In this document: positions 9,937 to 18,115 of the stretch, piece after piece | Layout: the number at the start of each line of letters is the position of its first letter | Position numbering within the stretch: the stretch's first letter is position 1 | From: Endozoicomonas_A sp049275935 | GTDB taxonomy: Bacteria; Pseudomonadota; Gammaproteobacteria; Pseudomonadales; Endozoicomonadaceae | Assembly: GCF_049275935.1 (NCBI RefSeq) | Contig: NZ_CP184830.1 | Coordinates: 5,208,001 to 5,272,000, forward strand | Length of the DNA: 64,000 nucleotides | Direction of reading: 5' to 3' | The notes under the pieces: generated by a model | The model's database searches: none | The model's input: the letters and a program-made list of their open reading frames with translations, nothing else | Told to the model about the DNA's origin: nothing | Translations under genes and position numbers: made by a program

Positions 9937-10992
9937 TTAAAATTGCAGTTCCTGTTTGGGATCCACTTCGTAAGGCAGTGGCTGACAATTGAGTTTTTGT
10001 CCTTCACCGCCATCCAGTCGAATATCATTTTTCTGGGCGGATTCAACTCGAATCACCGCCAGCAGCTCTGTTCCCTGTCCGGTTTGAACGCTTTCAATCA
10101 CTTCACCTATAGCTTTGCCTGTGCTATTGAACAGGTGCGTATCAGGTTCCAGCCTCAGCTGTTGGTCTGAGCTGAGGCGATAGCAACGACTCTTAAGCTG
10201 CCCCAGATTTTGCATGCGGGCAACTATTTCCTGGCCGGTGTAGCAGCCTTTTCTGAAGCTGACACTTTTCAGTGAGGGCAGGTTGAGATGCTGCGGAATG
10301 TAATTATTTGCGGTTTCCGGTGACAGGCAGGGCTCGACTGCGAGACAGTCCAGCAGCTGCCAGTGCTGATGCCCTGCGGGTGAGAACTGCTCAGTGAGTT
10401 TGTCCCAGAGTGTTGCCAGATGCTCGAAGGTAATCCAGAGTTCAAAACGATTCAGGCTCCCGGAAACATTCAGAAGCCAACCCTGCTGATCAATATTGAG
10501 CGCGCTGTTGCCATCGGGAACATCATTAAAGAGACTGGCAATTTTCTCTTCAACAGCATTTCCGGAAAGCCCCAGACAAACATACTTCTGGTCAGGGGTC
10601 AGTTCGGTTTTATAAAAAACAGCGTATTTTCCCAGGCCGGTCCGGGTGCTCTCAACCAGCCCCTGATGCATAGCCATCATAAATTGATCTTCACCGGCCA
10701 TGAGCAGTCTGAAGCTGGTGAACATTCTACCTTTGGGGGTGCAGGCCGCTCCCCCGCAAAACTGGTCAGTCGCAAGCGTATCAAGATTGCAAGTGAGTTG
10801 TCCCTGGAGAAATTTCAGACTATCCGGGCCAGAAACCTGCAAAAGTGCTTTTTGATCCAGAACAGATAATATCGGGCTTTCCGGTTCGGCTGCTGGAGAG
10901 GCCTCACCAAAGTCAAGCAGTTTGCCGTTTTCATAACGAGCGCCCCGTTCAGTAAAAAACTGTTGGAATCTTTCTTCTTGATCGTTAGTCAT
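9937..10992 (-). CDS. ygfZ: YgfZ/CAF17-type folate-binding Fe-S cluster and tRNA-modification protein
   Basis: The hallmark YgfZ motif KGCYTGQEIVARMQNLG is present and contains the conserved cysteine. The rest has the GcvT-like fold pattern (LLQVSGPDSLKFLQGQLTCN, then CTPKGRMFTSFRL). YgfZ is a folate-dependent cytoplasmic protein that supports certain Fe-S enzymes, including the tRNA thiomethylase MiaB. The frame is open to 11052, but the family start is better matched by the ATG at 10992 (MTNDQEERFQQFF), giving ~351 aa. It is divergent from sdhE, an arrangement common in gammaproteobacteria. Confidence 0.92.
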   Translation of the reverse strand: MTNDQEERFQQFFTERGARYENGKLLDFGEASPAAEPESPILSVLDQKALLQVSGPDSLKFLQGQLTCNLDTLATDQFCGGAACTPKGRMFTSFRLLMAGEDQFMMAMHQGLVESTRTGLGKYAVFYKTELTPDQKYVCLGLSGNAVEEKIASLFNDVPDGNSALNIDQQGWLLNVSGSLNRFELWITFEHLATLWDKLTEQFSPAGHQHWQLLDCLAVEPCLSPETANNYIPQHLNLPSLKSVSFRKGCYTGQEIVARMQNLGQLKSRCYRLSSDQQLRLEPDTHLFNSTGKAIGEVIESVQTGQGTELLAVIRVESAQKNDIRLDGGEGQKLNCQPLPYEVDPKQELQF

Positions 10993-11240
10993 GATCCATT
11001 CTCTGCAATGTTTCGAAAGTATGCTGATTTCAGTATCCCCGCTGGCTGGCAATGGATACAGATAAGGGCGGGTGAATGTTAGTCGTCATAATATAGAGTA
11101 TTCAGGACTCTAACTAAACCGTATAATACTCGTCGCTGGAAACAAGATGCTTGTCCTGTCTACTTTTAGACAGGCTTCTGGTCCTGTGACAAGACTTTCT
11201 GTTCCTGTTTATCGAACTCAATCAAGGGAGTATTGCGATA

Positions 11241-11531
11241 ATGTTGAGCGCTGATGATTTCAGACGCCTGCAATGGCACAGTCGACGCGGTATGCTGGAG
11301 CTGGATGTCTTGCTCGAGCCCTTCACCAATCAGGTTTTTAAAAAACTCTCTGTGGAAGATCAGTCTGTCTACTTGAAATTAATTGATTGCGAAGATCCGG
11401 ACCTGTTTGCCTGGTTTATGGGAGAAGGTCGTCCTCAGGACCCTGGGCTGGCAAGTATGGTGGACAAAGTTCTGCAATATGCCCGTAGTGGTTTAGCGAG
11501 TGGTTTGAAGAATGCGGTTAGCATCCAATGA
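11241..11531 (+). CDS. sdhE: SdhE, FAD assembly factor for succinate dehydrogenase
   Basis: This 96-aa protein carries the RRGMLELD motif (family RGxxE) near residue 16 and the helical pattern LIDCEDPDLFAWFMG typical of SdhE/YgfY. SdhE promotes covalent flavinylation of SdhA and FrdA in the cytoplasm. GGGAG lies ~11 bases before the ATG. The gene overlaps the next gene by 20 bases, indicating translational coupling; both are divergent from ygfZ. Confidence 0.93.
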   Translation: MLSADDFRRLQWHSRRGMLELDVLLEPFTNQVFKKLSVEDQSVYLKLIDCEDPDLFAWFMGEGRPQDPGLASMVDKVLQYARSGLASGLKNAVSIQ

Positions 11532-11955
11532 TACTCTGATTGAAGTGCGGGCAGGCCTTTCTGTTCGTCACTTCATACTGGCTGTTTTCTGTTATCTGCT
11601 TGCCAGTCTGGCACTGTTTTTCACCTCTCTTGATTTTACTTACTCCCTGTTGTTTTTTGCAGGCCTGAATGCCTATGCCATTCATTATTATCTGTTGCGG
11701 CTAAAAAAGAGTATTGGCACTAGCGTGCTGGCTATTCGCTGGCATGGAGATCGATGGTTTATCGAGACTCATAAAGGTTGGCAGACATGCCGACCAAGGG
11801 GGGAATGGCTGGTATTGCCATGGCTGATGTGTCTGAGATTTCGTGGGGAGGATGAGCGAAATTATTCAGTGAATTTTTTCAAAGACTCTGATCACCCTGA
11901 ATCGCTGCATGCTTTGAGGTTGCGCCTGCTGTTGATGACTGAAGGAAGAAATTGA
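11512..11955 (+). CDS. ygfX: YgfX-like inner-membrane protein
   Basis: This 147-aa protein has two adjacent hydrophobic helices (~residues 18-35 and 40-60: FILAVFCYLLASLALFF, then YSLLFFAGLNAYAIHYY), followed by a cytoplasmic region with the YgfX-like pattern RWHGDRWFIET and LPWLMCLRFR. It overlaps sdhE, as in other gammaproteobacteria. YgfX has been described as a toxin acting on cytoskeletal proteins and, alternatively, as a partner of SdhE; nothing here separates the two. Identification rests on topology, size and synteny. Confidence 0.82.
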   Translation: MRLASNDTLIEVRAGLSVRHFILAVFCYLLASLALFFTSLDFTYSLLFFAGLNAYAIHYYLLRLKKSIGTSVLAIRWHGDRWFIETHKGWQTCRPRGEWLVLPWLMCLRFRGEDERNYSVNFFKDSDHPESLHALRLRLLLMTEGRN

Positions 11956-11976
11956 CAGCCACTGAATCATAGGGGG

Positions 11977-13302
11977 CTATTCACCGAACAGGTTTCGCTG
12001 GAATCTATAATGTTGTCTCTCGAGTCGACGATCCTGATACTTGACTATCATTATTGCAAAACCCATGCAACCTAGACCAATCGCGACGACTAACGCCAAA
12101 GCACAATGGATTGAGCAGGCAGGTTCAGGTTTTGCCAGATTTCCGTTTCTGTCTCTATTTCCATTTCTGTTTACATATTCAGTATCGGTCTGAACTTCAG
12201 TGAGCTGATGAATTCCATCGCCATCAATCCTGTACTCCAGCAAATATCCGTTTTCGTCACTGAACGAAAAGTAATTCGGCTCCAGGTCAAGACTTAACGT
12301 TGCCAGAGTCATCCCGTCTTGATCTTTGGTAATAATCTCTGTACCAACATTTTCAGGAATGGCCGCTAAGGCGTCTGGCAGTATATCTCTTGTTGAAGAG
12401 GATATTGATAAAGACCGGATTGGAGAAGGGTTGATTGTTGTATACGTCATTAGACCAGTGTCAGACAGGGTAACCGAGGTTCTTTCAGCCCTTGCTTTCC
12501 AAACGACTTCAATCGAATAATCCAGCTTTTTTTCCAAGCTTAGAATAGGTTTGAAGGGCTTAAACTCACCCCTTTTTGGGATCAAACCCTCTGGCCCGGT
12601 GTTATTATGGGAAGTCAAGTTAGCATTTATAAAAGTATTGTTTGAAGACTGGCCTGAATGAGGTGTTAGAATCGTGCTATTAGTGTCAGTAGCGTTGGTG
12701 ACTGAAACCGGTAAGTCAGACTTATTTAAAACGTTCTGCAAACAGATCGGCGCAGCCGATGGACTGGAAACAGCTGTATCTATAACACTGTCTTCACTCT
12801 CTTCATAGTAGCCAAGATACAATTTTGAGGAATCGACCGGGTTTTCAATTAAAACCAGATGGAACAAAACCTCCTGTAATGAATGCCCCCTGAGTGTGTA
12901 GTAAAGAAAATCAGACTCCTTACTTTGAAAGCGGACTTTTGACTCAATTTTGTAAATTGGCTGACTCCCCCGCATGGACCTACCCAGCGGGTTTACGGAG
13001 ACAGATATTTTTTTAGAGGTAGTCAGGGAGTAACCTTTCAAGAATTTTGTGAGTTTAATTCTGGCTCCTGATGCTAATGAATTTATGTAGTTTGTTAGCT
13101 TGTGAGTGCCTCCTGAAGAGCCGCCATCTCTTCGCGCTTCCCTTTTGTCCCTTTCAGAAACAACGTCACCTTCTTCATTAACGTCGTACTCATAAGAGTC
13201 GTATGGCAACAAACTATTTGCTCCGATCTTATCATTCCCAGCCCAAAGAGAAGAACAAAAAGGGAGCAGCAGAGCCAAAAGCAGGCTTGAAAATATCTTC
13301 AT
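11977..13302 (-). CDS. Exported, C-terminally membrane-anchored protein, paralogue A of three
   Basis: This 441-aa protein has a clear signal peptide (MKIFSSLLLALLLPFCSSLWA), a long extracytoplasmic region and one C-terminal hydrophobic helix (CALALVVAIGLGCMGFAIMI) followed by basic residues. Blocks shared with paralogues B and C include KISVSVNPLGRSMRGSQP, SKLYLGYYEE, LPPHSGQ/LTPHSGQ and SFSDENGYLLEYRIDGDGIHQL. The middle is Ser/Thr/Asn-rich. I do not recognise the family. A surface or periplasmic protein facing outward is the simplest reading. The ribosome site is weak in all three copies. Confidence 0.78.
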   Translation of the reverse strand: MKIFSSLLLALLLPFCSSLWAGNDKIGANSLLPYDSYEYDVNEEGDVVSERDKREARRDGGSSGGTHKLTNYINSLASGARIKLTKFLKGYSLTTSKKISVSVNPLGRSMRGSQPIYKIESKVRFQSKESDFLYYTLRGHSLQEVLFHLVLIENPVDSSKLYLGYYEESEDSVIDTAVSSPSAAPICLQNVLNKSDLPVSVTNATDTNSTILTPHSGQSSNNTFINANLTSHNNTGPEGLIPKRGEFKPFKPILSLEKKLDYSIEVVWKARAERTSVTLSDTGLMTYTTINPSPIRSLSISSSTRDILPDALAAIPENVGTEIITKDQDGMTLATLSLDLEPNYFSFSDENGYLLEYRIDGDGIHQLTEVQTDTEYVNRNGNRDRNGNLAKPEPACSIHCALALVVAIGLGCMGFAIMIVKYQDRRLERQHYRFQRNLFGE

Positions 13303-13602
13303 AAATTATGGTAACCAGCTGAAGAGGTTAAAAACCAAAAGAAAAAGTTGTTCGCCGGAAACAACAGCTGAACCGGATGATCAGACTGGTGGGAAGCTTA
13401 GACAGCATATTTTTACTTGTCCAATAAAGAAGTCGTCGATTGCATGAATGGTACTCGTGTTTATTTCAGGTTGCGCTTAGTACTGATGAATGCCGGTGCT
13501 TCCATGCATCAAACTATATGTTAAATGTCGTTAAAAAAGCTATTACAGTAGAGACTGCCATCAGTGCTGCAACTGGAGCAAATGAGAAGCGTATAAAAAA
13601 AC
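13303..13602. other. Intergenic copy of the duplicated flanks (300 bp), no gene
   Basis: The part next to paralogue A (~13311-13440) resembles the upstream region of paralogue C (~16729-16870), for example GGAAGCTTAG-CAGCA followed by TTTTTAC-TGTCCA. The part next to paralogue B's 3' end (~13505-13602) resembles the region below paralogue C (~15415-15520), for example GCTGCAAC followed by GCGTATAAA-AAACTCA. It is therefore made of the two flanks of the duplicated unit; no ORF is credible. Confidence 0.6.
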
Positions 13603-14994
13603 TCAAGGATTTGCGTAAGGTCTCTTCTCCCAATGATTCTCATAATAGTGTATTAATGCGAGTGCACCGACGTAGAGTAATAGAAGCCCAGCAACCACTG
13701 AGCCAACCACGATTAGACTGGTATCATCAGGTCCTTCTTGAGAGGTGAAAACAATTCTGCCTTGATTCTCATATTCAGTTTCGGTATGAATTTTAGTGAG
13801 CTGATGAATCCCGTCCCCATCAATCCTGTACTCCAACAAATATCCGTTTTCATCACTGAATGAAAAGTGACTCAGCTCCAGGTCAAGGTTTAATGTTGCC
13901 AGAGTCATCCCCTCTTTATCTTTGATAATGATCTGTGTGCCGACATTTTCTGGAATGGCCGAGGCGTCTGGCAGTATTTCTCTCTTCGAAGAGGCTATTG
14001 ATGAAGACTGTGGTGATAAAGACTGGGTTGGTGAAGGGTTGATTGTTGTATACGTCATTGTACTAGTGTCAGACATGGCAACAGACGTTATTTCAGACTT
14101 TGATTTCCAGACGACTTCGATTGAATAATCCTGCTCCTTTTCCAAACTTAGAATGGGTTTGAAGGGCTTAAGCTCACGTCTTTTTGGCATCAGACCCAGC
14201 GATCTGGTGGTGTTGTGGGATGTTAAATTAGCATTTATAAAAGTGTCGTTTGAAGTCTGACCTGAATGAGGTGGTAAAACCGTGCTATTGGTTTCAGAAT
14301 CATTGGAAACCGGCGTTTCAGACTTATTTAAAACGTTCTGCAAATAAATGGGTGCAGCCGTTGAACTGGAAGTAGCTGTATCTATAACACTGTCTTCATC
14401 CTCTTCATAGTAACCAAGATACAATTTTGAGGAATCTTCCGGGTCTCCAATTAAAACCATATGGAACAAAGTATTCCGTAATAAATATCCCCTGAGTGTG
14501 TAGTAAAGAAAACCAGACTCTTTACTTTGAAATTGGACTTTGGACTCAATTTTGTGTACTGGCTGACTTCCCCTCAGGGACCTGCCTATCGGGTTTACGG
14601 AGACAGATATTTTTTTAGAGTTGGTCAGAGAGTAACCTTTCATGAATTTTGTGAGTTTGACTTTGGCGCCTGATGCTAATGATTTTATGTAGTTTGTCGC
14701 CTTATGACTGCCTCCTTTGTAGCCGCCTCCTTTGTAGCTGCCTCCTTTGTAGCCGCCTCCTTTGTAGCCGCCTCCTTTTGAGCCGCTTCCCTTTGAGCCG
14801 CCTCCAGAGGATCCACTGCCCCTTCGCGCTTCTCTTCTGTCCCTTTCAGGAACAGCACCAACTCCTTCGTCAGCGGCGTATTCCTGAGGATCGTATGGAA
14901 ACACACCGTCTGGTCTGATCTCATCATTCACAGCCCAAAGAGAAGAACAAAAGGGCAGCGTCAGGGATAAAAGAAGGCTAGAAAGTAACTTCAT
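13603..14994 (-). CDS. Exported, membrane-anchored protein, paralogue B, with a GGYK repeat
   Basis: This 463-aa paralogue of A and C has a signal peptide (MKLLSSLLLSLTLPFCSSLWA) and a C-terminal hydrophobic helix (SLIVVGSVVAGLLLLYVGAL). Unlike its sisters it carries a Gly/Lys/Tyr-rich insertion near residues 55-95 made of GGGYK/GGSYK units encoded by 15-bp DNA repeats. The conserved core (SVSVNPIGRSLRGSQP-type block, SKLYLGYYEEDEDSVIDTA, DENGYLLEYRIDGDGIHQL) matches A and C. The repeat falls where A has the short linker GGSSGGTHK, so it is a local expansion. Function unknown. Confidence 0.78.
   Translation of the reverse strand: MKLLSSLLLSLTLPFCSSLWAVNDEIRPDGVFPYDPQEYAADEGVGAVPERDRREARRGSGSSGGGSKGSGSKGGGYKGGGYKGGSYKGGGYKGGSHKATNYIKSLASGAKVKLTKFMKGYSLTNSKKISVSVNPIGRSLRGSQPVHKIESKVQFQSKESGFLYYTLRGYLLRNTLFHMVLIGDPEDSSKLYLGYYEEDEDSVIDTATSSSTAAPIYLQNVLNKSETPVSNDSETNSTVLPPHSGQTSNDTFINANLTSHNTTRSLGLMPKRRELKPFKPILSLEKEQDYSIEVVWKSKSEITSVAMSDTSTMTYTTINPSPTQSLSPQSSSIASSKREILPDASAIPENVGTQIIIKDKEGMTLATLNLDLELSHFSFSDENGYLLEYRIDGDGIHQLTKIHTETEYENQGRIVFTSQEGPDDTSLIVVGSVVAGLLLLYVGALALIHYYENHWEKRPYANP
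14710..14784 (-). repeat. 15-bp tandem repeat coding for GGYKG units
   Basis: On the plus strand the unit GCCTCCTTTGTAGCC is repeated about five times with few changes, and two more diverged units lie to the right. Read on the minus strand it gives G-G-x-Y-K repeats in paralogue B. Copy number could change by slippage without shifting frame, since the unit is a multiple of three. Confidence 0.85.
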
Positions 14995-15117
14995 GATTTT
15001 TACAAAGCACCTGAAGGATAAAAAATCAAAGAAAATTTTATTTTCCGAACATAATAGTTTTGTCAGATGTTTATGGTAGCAGGAAAATTCGATATCACAT
15101 TGTTATCTGTCCACTCA

Positions 15118-15370
15118 AAATACATGAGCACTCTCTCTGGTTGTACGATATTCCAAACCACTACAAGCTCTGCGGAAAACGGTTTACAGAAATTCCAGTA
15201 GCCATATTGTCTCGCTCTTCTGAGCGGATTGTTTAGCAGAACGACATTGGTATCAGGGTCAAAAATTATTGTCCTGAATGTGCATACGGGAGGAAATGGT
15301 TGGTTTTTCGACATAGCCATCTGCACAAGGTAGACGCTGTGTTTAGTTATTGATGAACGCAGCGACGAAT
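15118..15370 (+). pseudogene. Decayed fragment of the LuxR-type regulator found at 17.2 kb
   Basis: The DNA aligns with the intact regulator gene over its PAS-like middle. Matching stretches include GAGCACTCTCT, GATATTCCA, CTACAA-CTCTG-GGAAAA, GTATCAGGG and GGGAGGAAATGG-TGGTTT. The fragment has lost the start and the whole DNA-binding domain and contains an in-frame TAG where the intact gene has GTGGAG. It lies upstream of paralogue B in the same divergent position that the intact regulator holds upstream of paralogue C. This indicates duplication of a gene/regulator unit followed by decay of the regulator copy. Confidence 0.82.
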
Positions 15371-15520
15371 ATCTGCTTATATTGCTGCCATAACGAATAC
15401 TGGTGTTTCACTGCTCCAAACAATCAGTTAAATTTCGTTATAGAGGACATGAAAGCTGTAATTGCCACTAATGCTGCAACCGTTGGCAAAAGAGAGCGTA
15501 TAAATAAACTCAGGGTCTTT

Positions 15521-16720
15521 TTATAAAGGCACTTCATCAAGTCTCGCAGGGGAACGATTCTTACGATGGTTTATAAATGCTGCCAAACCAACACAGCCTA
15601 ATCCAAATGCGACAAGTCCGGCAATAAAATTACGCATGATGTCAGGCTCAGGTTTTTCCCGATCAGGATTAGACCCGTTTTTTTTCACATATTCAATATG
15701 AGTTTGAATTTTAGTGAGCTGATGAATCCCGAACCGATCAATTCCGTACTCTAGCAAATATCCGTTTTCATCACTGAGCGAAAAATAACCCGGCTCCAGA
15801 TCAAGGTTTAATGTTGCCAGAGTCATCCCGTCTTTATCTTTGATAATAATCTCTGTGCCGACATTTTCGGAAATTTCTGCCAATGGGACTGGTTGTATTT
15901 GTTTTGTCGAAGACAATATTGATGAAGACTGGACTGGTGAAGGGTGTATTGATGAAGACACGGTTGCTGAAGTACTGGCTGCTGTAAACGTCATACTACT
16001 GGTGTCAGACATTACAACTGACGTTATTGCATCCTTTGATTTCCAGACTACTTCGATTGCATAATCCTGCCCTTTTTCCAGACTTAGTATGGGTCTGAAG
16101 GGCTTAAGCTCAGGCTCTTTCGGCATCAAACCCTGTAACCCGGCGGTATTCCTGGAAGTAAGATTGGTATTTATCAAGGTGTCGTTTGCAGACTGCCCTG
16201 AATGAGGTGGTAAAACAGTCTTATTGGTGCTGAATCCATTGATTTTGGAAGCCGATGTGTCAGACTTTTCCAGAACGTTTTTTAGAAAGATGGACGCAGG
16301 AGTTGAACTTAAAACAGTGGTATCAATAACACTGTCTTCATCCTCTTCATAGTAACCAAGATACAATTTTGAAGAGTCTTCTGGTTCTTCAATTAAAACC
16401 AGATGGAACAAAGGCTCCTTTAATGCATACCCACTGAGAGTGTAATAAAGAAAATTAGACTCTTTATTCTGAAAGCGAACTTTGGACTCAATTTTGTTTA
16501 TTGGTTGACTCCCTTGCATGGTCTTAGCCAACGGATTTATGGAGACAGATATTTTTTTAGAGGTGGTGATCAAGTAGCCATTCATGAATTTTGTGACTTT
16601 AATTTTGGCTTTATGATTATATGGCGGCAGGCCGTCGTCAAAAATTTCATTATTCGCAGCCCGGAGAAAAGAGCAAAAAGGCAGCATCAAGGCTAGAAAC
16701 AGACTTGAAAGTATCTTCAT
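15521..16720 (-). CDS. Exported, membrane-anchored protein, paralogue C
   Basis: This 399-aa paralogue of A and B has a signal peptide (MKILSSLFLALMLPFCSFLRA) and a C-terminal hydrophobic helix (FIAGLVAFGLGCVGLAAFI) with a basic tail. It lacks the linker between the signal peptide and the KVTKFMNGYLITTSKKISVS block that is present in A and expanded in B, which explains its shorter length. Shared blocks include SKLYLGYYEEDEDSVIDT, LPPHSGQ and DENGYLLEYGID. It is divergent from the LuxR-type gene. Function unknown. Confidence 0.78.
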   Translation of the reverse strand: MKILSSLFLALMLPFCSFLRAANNEIFDDGLPPYNHKAKIKVTKFMNGYLITTSKKISVSINPLAKTMQGSQPINKIESKVRFQNKESNFLYYTLSGYALKEPLFHLVLIEEPEDSSKLYLGYYEEDEDSVIDTTVLSSTPASIFLKNVLEKSDTSASKINGFSTNKTVLPPHSGQSANDTLINTNLTSRNTAGLQGLMPKEPELKPFRPILSLEKGQDYAIEVVWKSKDAITSVVMSDTSSMTFTAASTSATVSSSIHPSPVQSSSILSSTKQIQPVPLAEISENVGTEIIIKDKDGMTLATLNLDLEPGYFSLSDENGYLLEYGIDRFGIHQLTKIQTHIEYVKKNGSNPDREKPEPDIMRNFIAGLVAFGLGCVGLAAFINHRKNRSPARLDEVPL

Positions 16721-17159
16721 GAATTATACAAACCATCTTAAAGGATAAAAGCCAAAAACAAAGGTTGTTTTCTGGACGCAATAGCTTGCTTGAATGCCAA
16801 GAGCAGAAGGAAGCTTAGGCAGCACATTTTTACCTGTCCAGTCAAAACCCTAATGAAAGATTACGAAACGGACTGATTAAAGTTCATTGTGCCACAGCAG
16901 GTAAATAGTTGAGTACTTATGTTCTTTATTTTTTAAAAATATGATCGATCGCACAGTGATGGTCAATATTGGTCTATCCTTGTTCATTCGCAGGTTGGGT
17001 TTGCCTTGAATTGCAACTGAATGGATTGTGACTCTTGTCACTTTGAGCTGGCTTTCGGTGAGTATTTCAGAGTGTTGTCCAGATTGTAATTTTTTATGCC
17101 TGGCCACGATGGGCAGGAGCAAACCTGGTGTATTGAGTCATACCGATTGTGATAACAAA
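16721..17159. promoter_or_regulatory. Divergent control region between paralogue C and the LuxR-type gene
   Basis: About 440 bp separate the paralogue C start from the preferred start of the regulator. The first ~150 bp are similar to the upstream region of paralogue A. No clear promoter boxes can be assigned by eye. The open frame on the plus strand extends back to 17028, so part of this region could be coding if the regulator starts earlier. Confidence 0.4.
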
Positions 17160-17897
17160 ATGACCTCTATCGATAACTTACCTTCTGCTCCGGAACTCTC
17201 CAGTGACTTCATGCATTTTATGGAGCACGACCGCATGCAGGCCTGGGGTGTGCATGATTGCCATGCCAGAGCGTTCTATATGAATGAGCACTCTCTTCGG
17301 TTGTTCGGTATTCCACGCCGCTACAAACTCTGTGGAAAAGGGTTTTCAGAGATTCCAGCACCCATATTCTCTCGCTGTGCTGACCAGATTGTGGAGCAGA
17401 ACAACATTTGTATCAGGGAAAAAAAAGAGATTACTGTCCTTAATGTGCATCCGGGAGGAAATGGCTGGTTTGCCTACATTTCCAGGAAAAAACCTCACTA
17501 CAACCATCTGCACCAGGTAGACGGTGTGCTCAGCCATGGTTATTCGGTGACGCAGTCATGGATGAAAGCAGCCATGAACATCCGCTGTCTGATGAAGCTG
17601 GACGGTCGAGCCAGAGGTCAGTCAACATTTCGTGTGGGTGTCATGCCCAACCTGAGTCCCAGAGAGTCCGAGGTGTTGTTCTTCCTGATCTGTAATCAGC
17701 AGATCAAGCAAATTGCCGGCATTCTGTCACTGTCTGAAAACACTATCCGGTCCCACATTGAGCATCTGAAGAAAAAGTTTGATGTGCATTCCATCGCCCA
17801 GTTGATAGAGGCAGCCATTTCTGTGGGCTTTCACGACTTCCTGCCTCCTACTTTACGTCTCAGAGAGCTGTCTATGATTATGGCTAACGATCGGTGA
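17160..17897 (+). CDS. PAS-like/LuxR-type HTH transcriptional regulator
   Basis: The ~245-aa protein has a PAS-like N-terminal half (HDRMQAWGVHDCHARAFYMN through FAYISRKKPHYNH) and a C-terminal GerE/LuxR helix-turn-helix (~residues 163-225: LSPRESEVLFFLI, then IAGILSLSENTIRSHIEHLKKK). This is a cytoplasmic DNA-binding regulator whose N-terminal ligand is unknown. The frame is open back to 17028. I prefer ATG 17160 (MTSIDNLPSAPEL) because the upstream residues look non-coding, although no strong ribosome site supports either start. Its divergent position next to paralogue C, and the decayed copy next to paralogue B, suggest it controls these exported-protein genes. Confidence 0.85.
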   Translation: MTSIDNLPSAPELSSDFMHFMEHDRMQAWGVHDCHARAFYMNEHSLRLFGIPRRYKLCGKGFSEIPAPIFSRCADQIVEQNNICIREKKEITVLNVHPGGNGWFAYISRKKPHYNHLHQVDGVLSHGYSVTQSWMKAAMNIRCLMKLDGRARGQSTFRVGVMPNLSPRESEVLFFLICNQQIKQIAGILSLSENTIRSHIEHLKKKFDVHSIAQLIEAAISVGFHDFLPPTLRLRELSMIMANDR

Positions 17898-17924
17898 TGC
17901 ACCTGGAGCCTGACCGGGCACAGA

Positions 17925-17967
17925 CTGTCCTACGCGGCAACTGCTCCTGCGTTGCCGCGTAGGACAG
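17925..17967 (+). terminator. Perfect 17-bp stem-loop after the LuxR-type gene
   Basis: CTGTCCTACGCGGCAAC and GTTGCCGCGTAGGACAG form a perfect, GC-rich 17-bp stem with a 9-base loop, 27 bp after the stop codon. A run of T (CTTTTTG) follows only ~12 bases later, so it is not a textbook terminator. It may instead be an mRNA-stabilising hairpin or a small repeat element. Confidence 0.6.
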
Positions 17968-18115
17968 TAGTCCGAGAGGCTTTTTGACGGGTGCTATTCT
18001 GAAACGGGCTCCCAGAAGCGGATAGATGATATGTGATGCTTTTTTGCAGACCTATTGAGATTAAGTTAAGTCATTTTTTTGCAATATTACTGATGAATTT
18101 TTCAGAGAGTTAGCT

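Noticed and set aside
13440..13748. 102-residue plus-strand ORF overlapping the end of paralogue B
   Set aside because: It lies partly in duplicated flanking DNA and partly antisense to the conserved C-terminus of paralogue B; no ribosome site.
14673..14918. 81-residue Leu/Cys/Ser-rich plus-strand ORF opposite the GGYK repeat
   Set aside because: It is the reverse reading of the 15-bp repeat in paralogue B, with no ribosome site.
15063..15326. 87-residue minus-strand ORF between paralogues B and C
   Set aside because: The DNA is the decayed plus-strand LuxR-type gene; the ORF is its complement.
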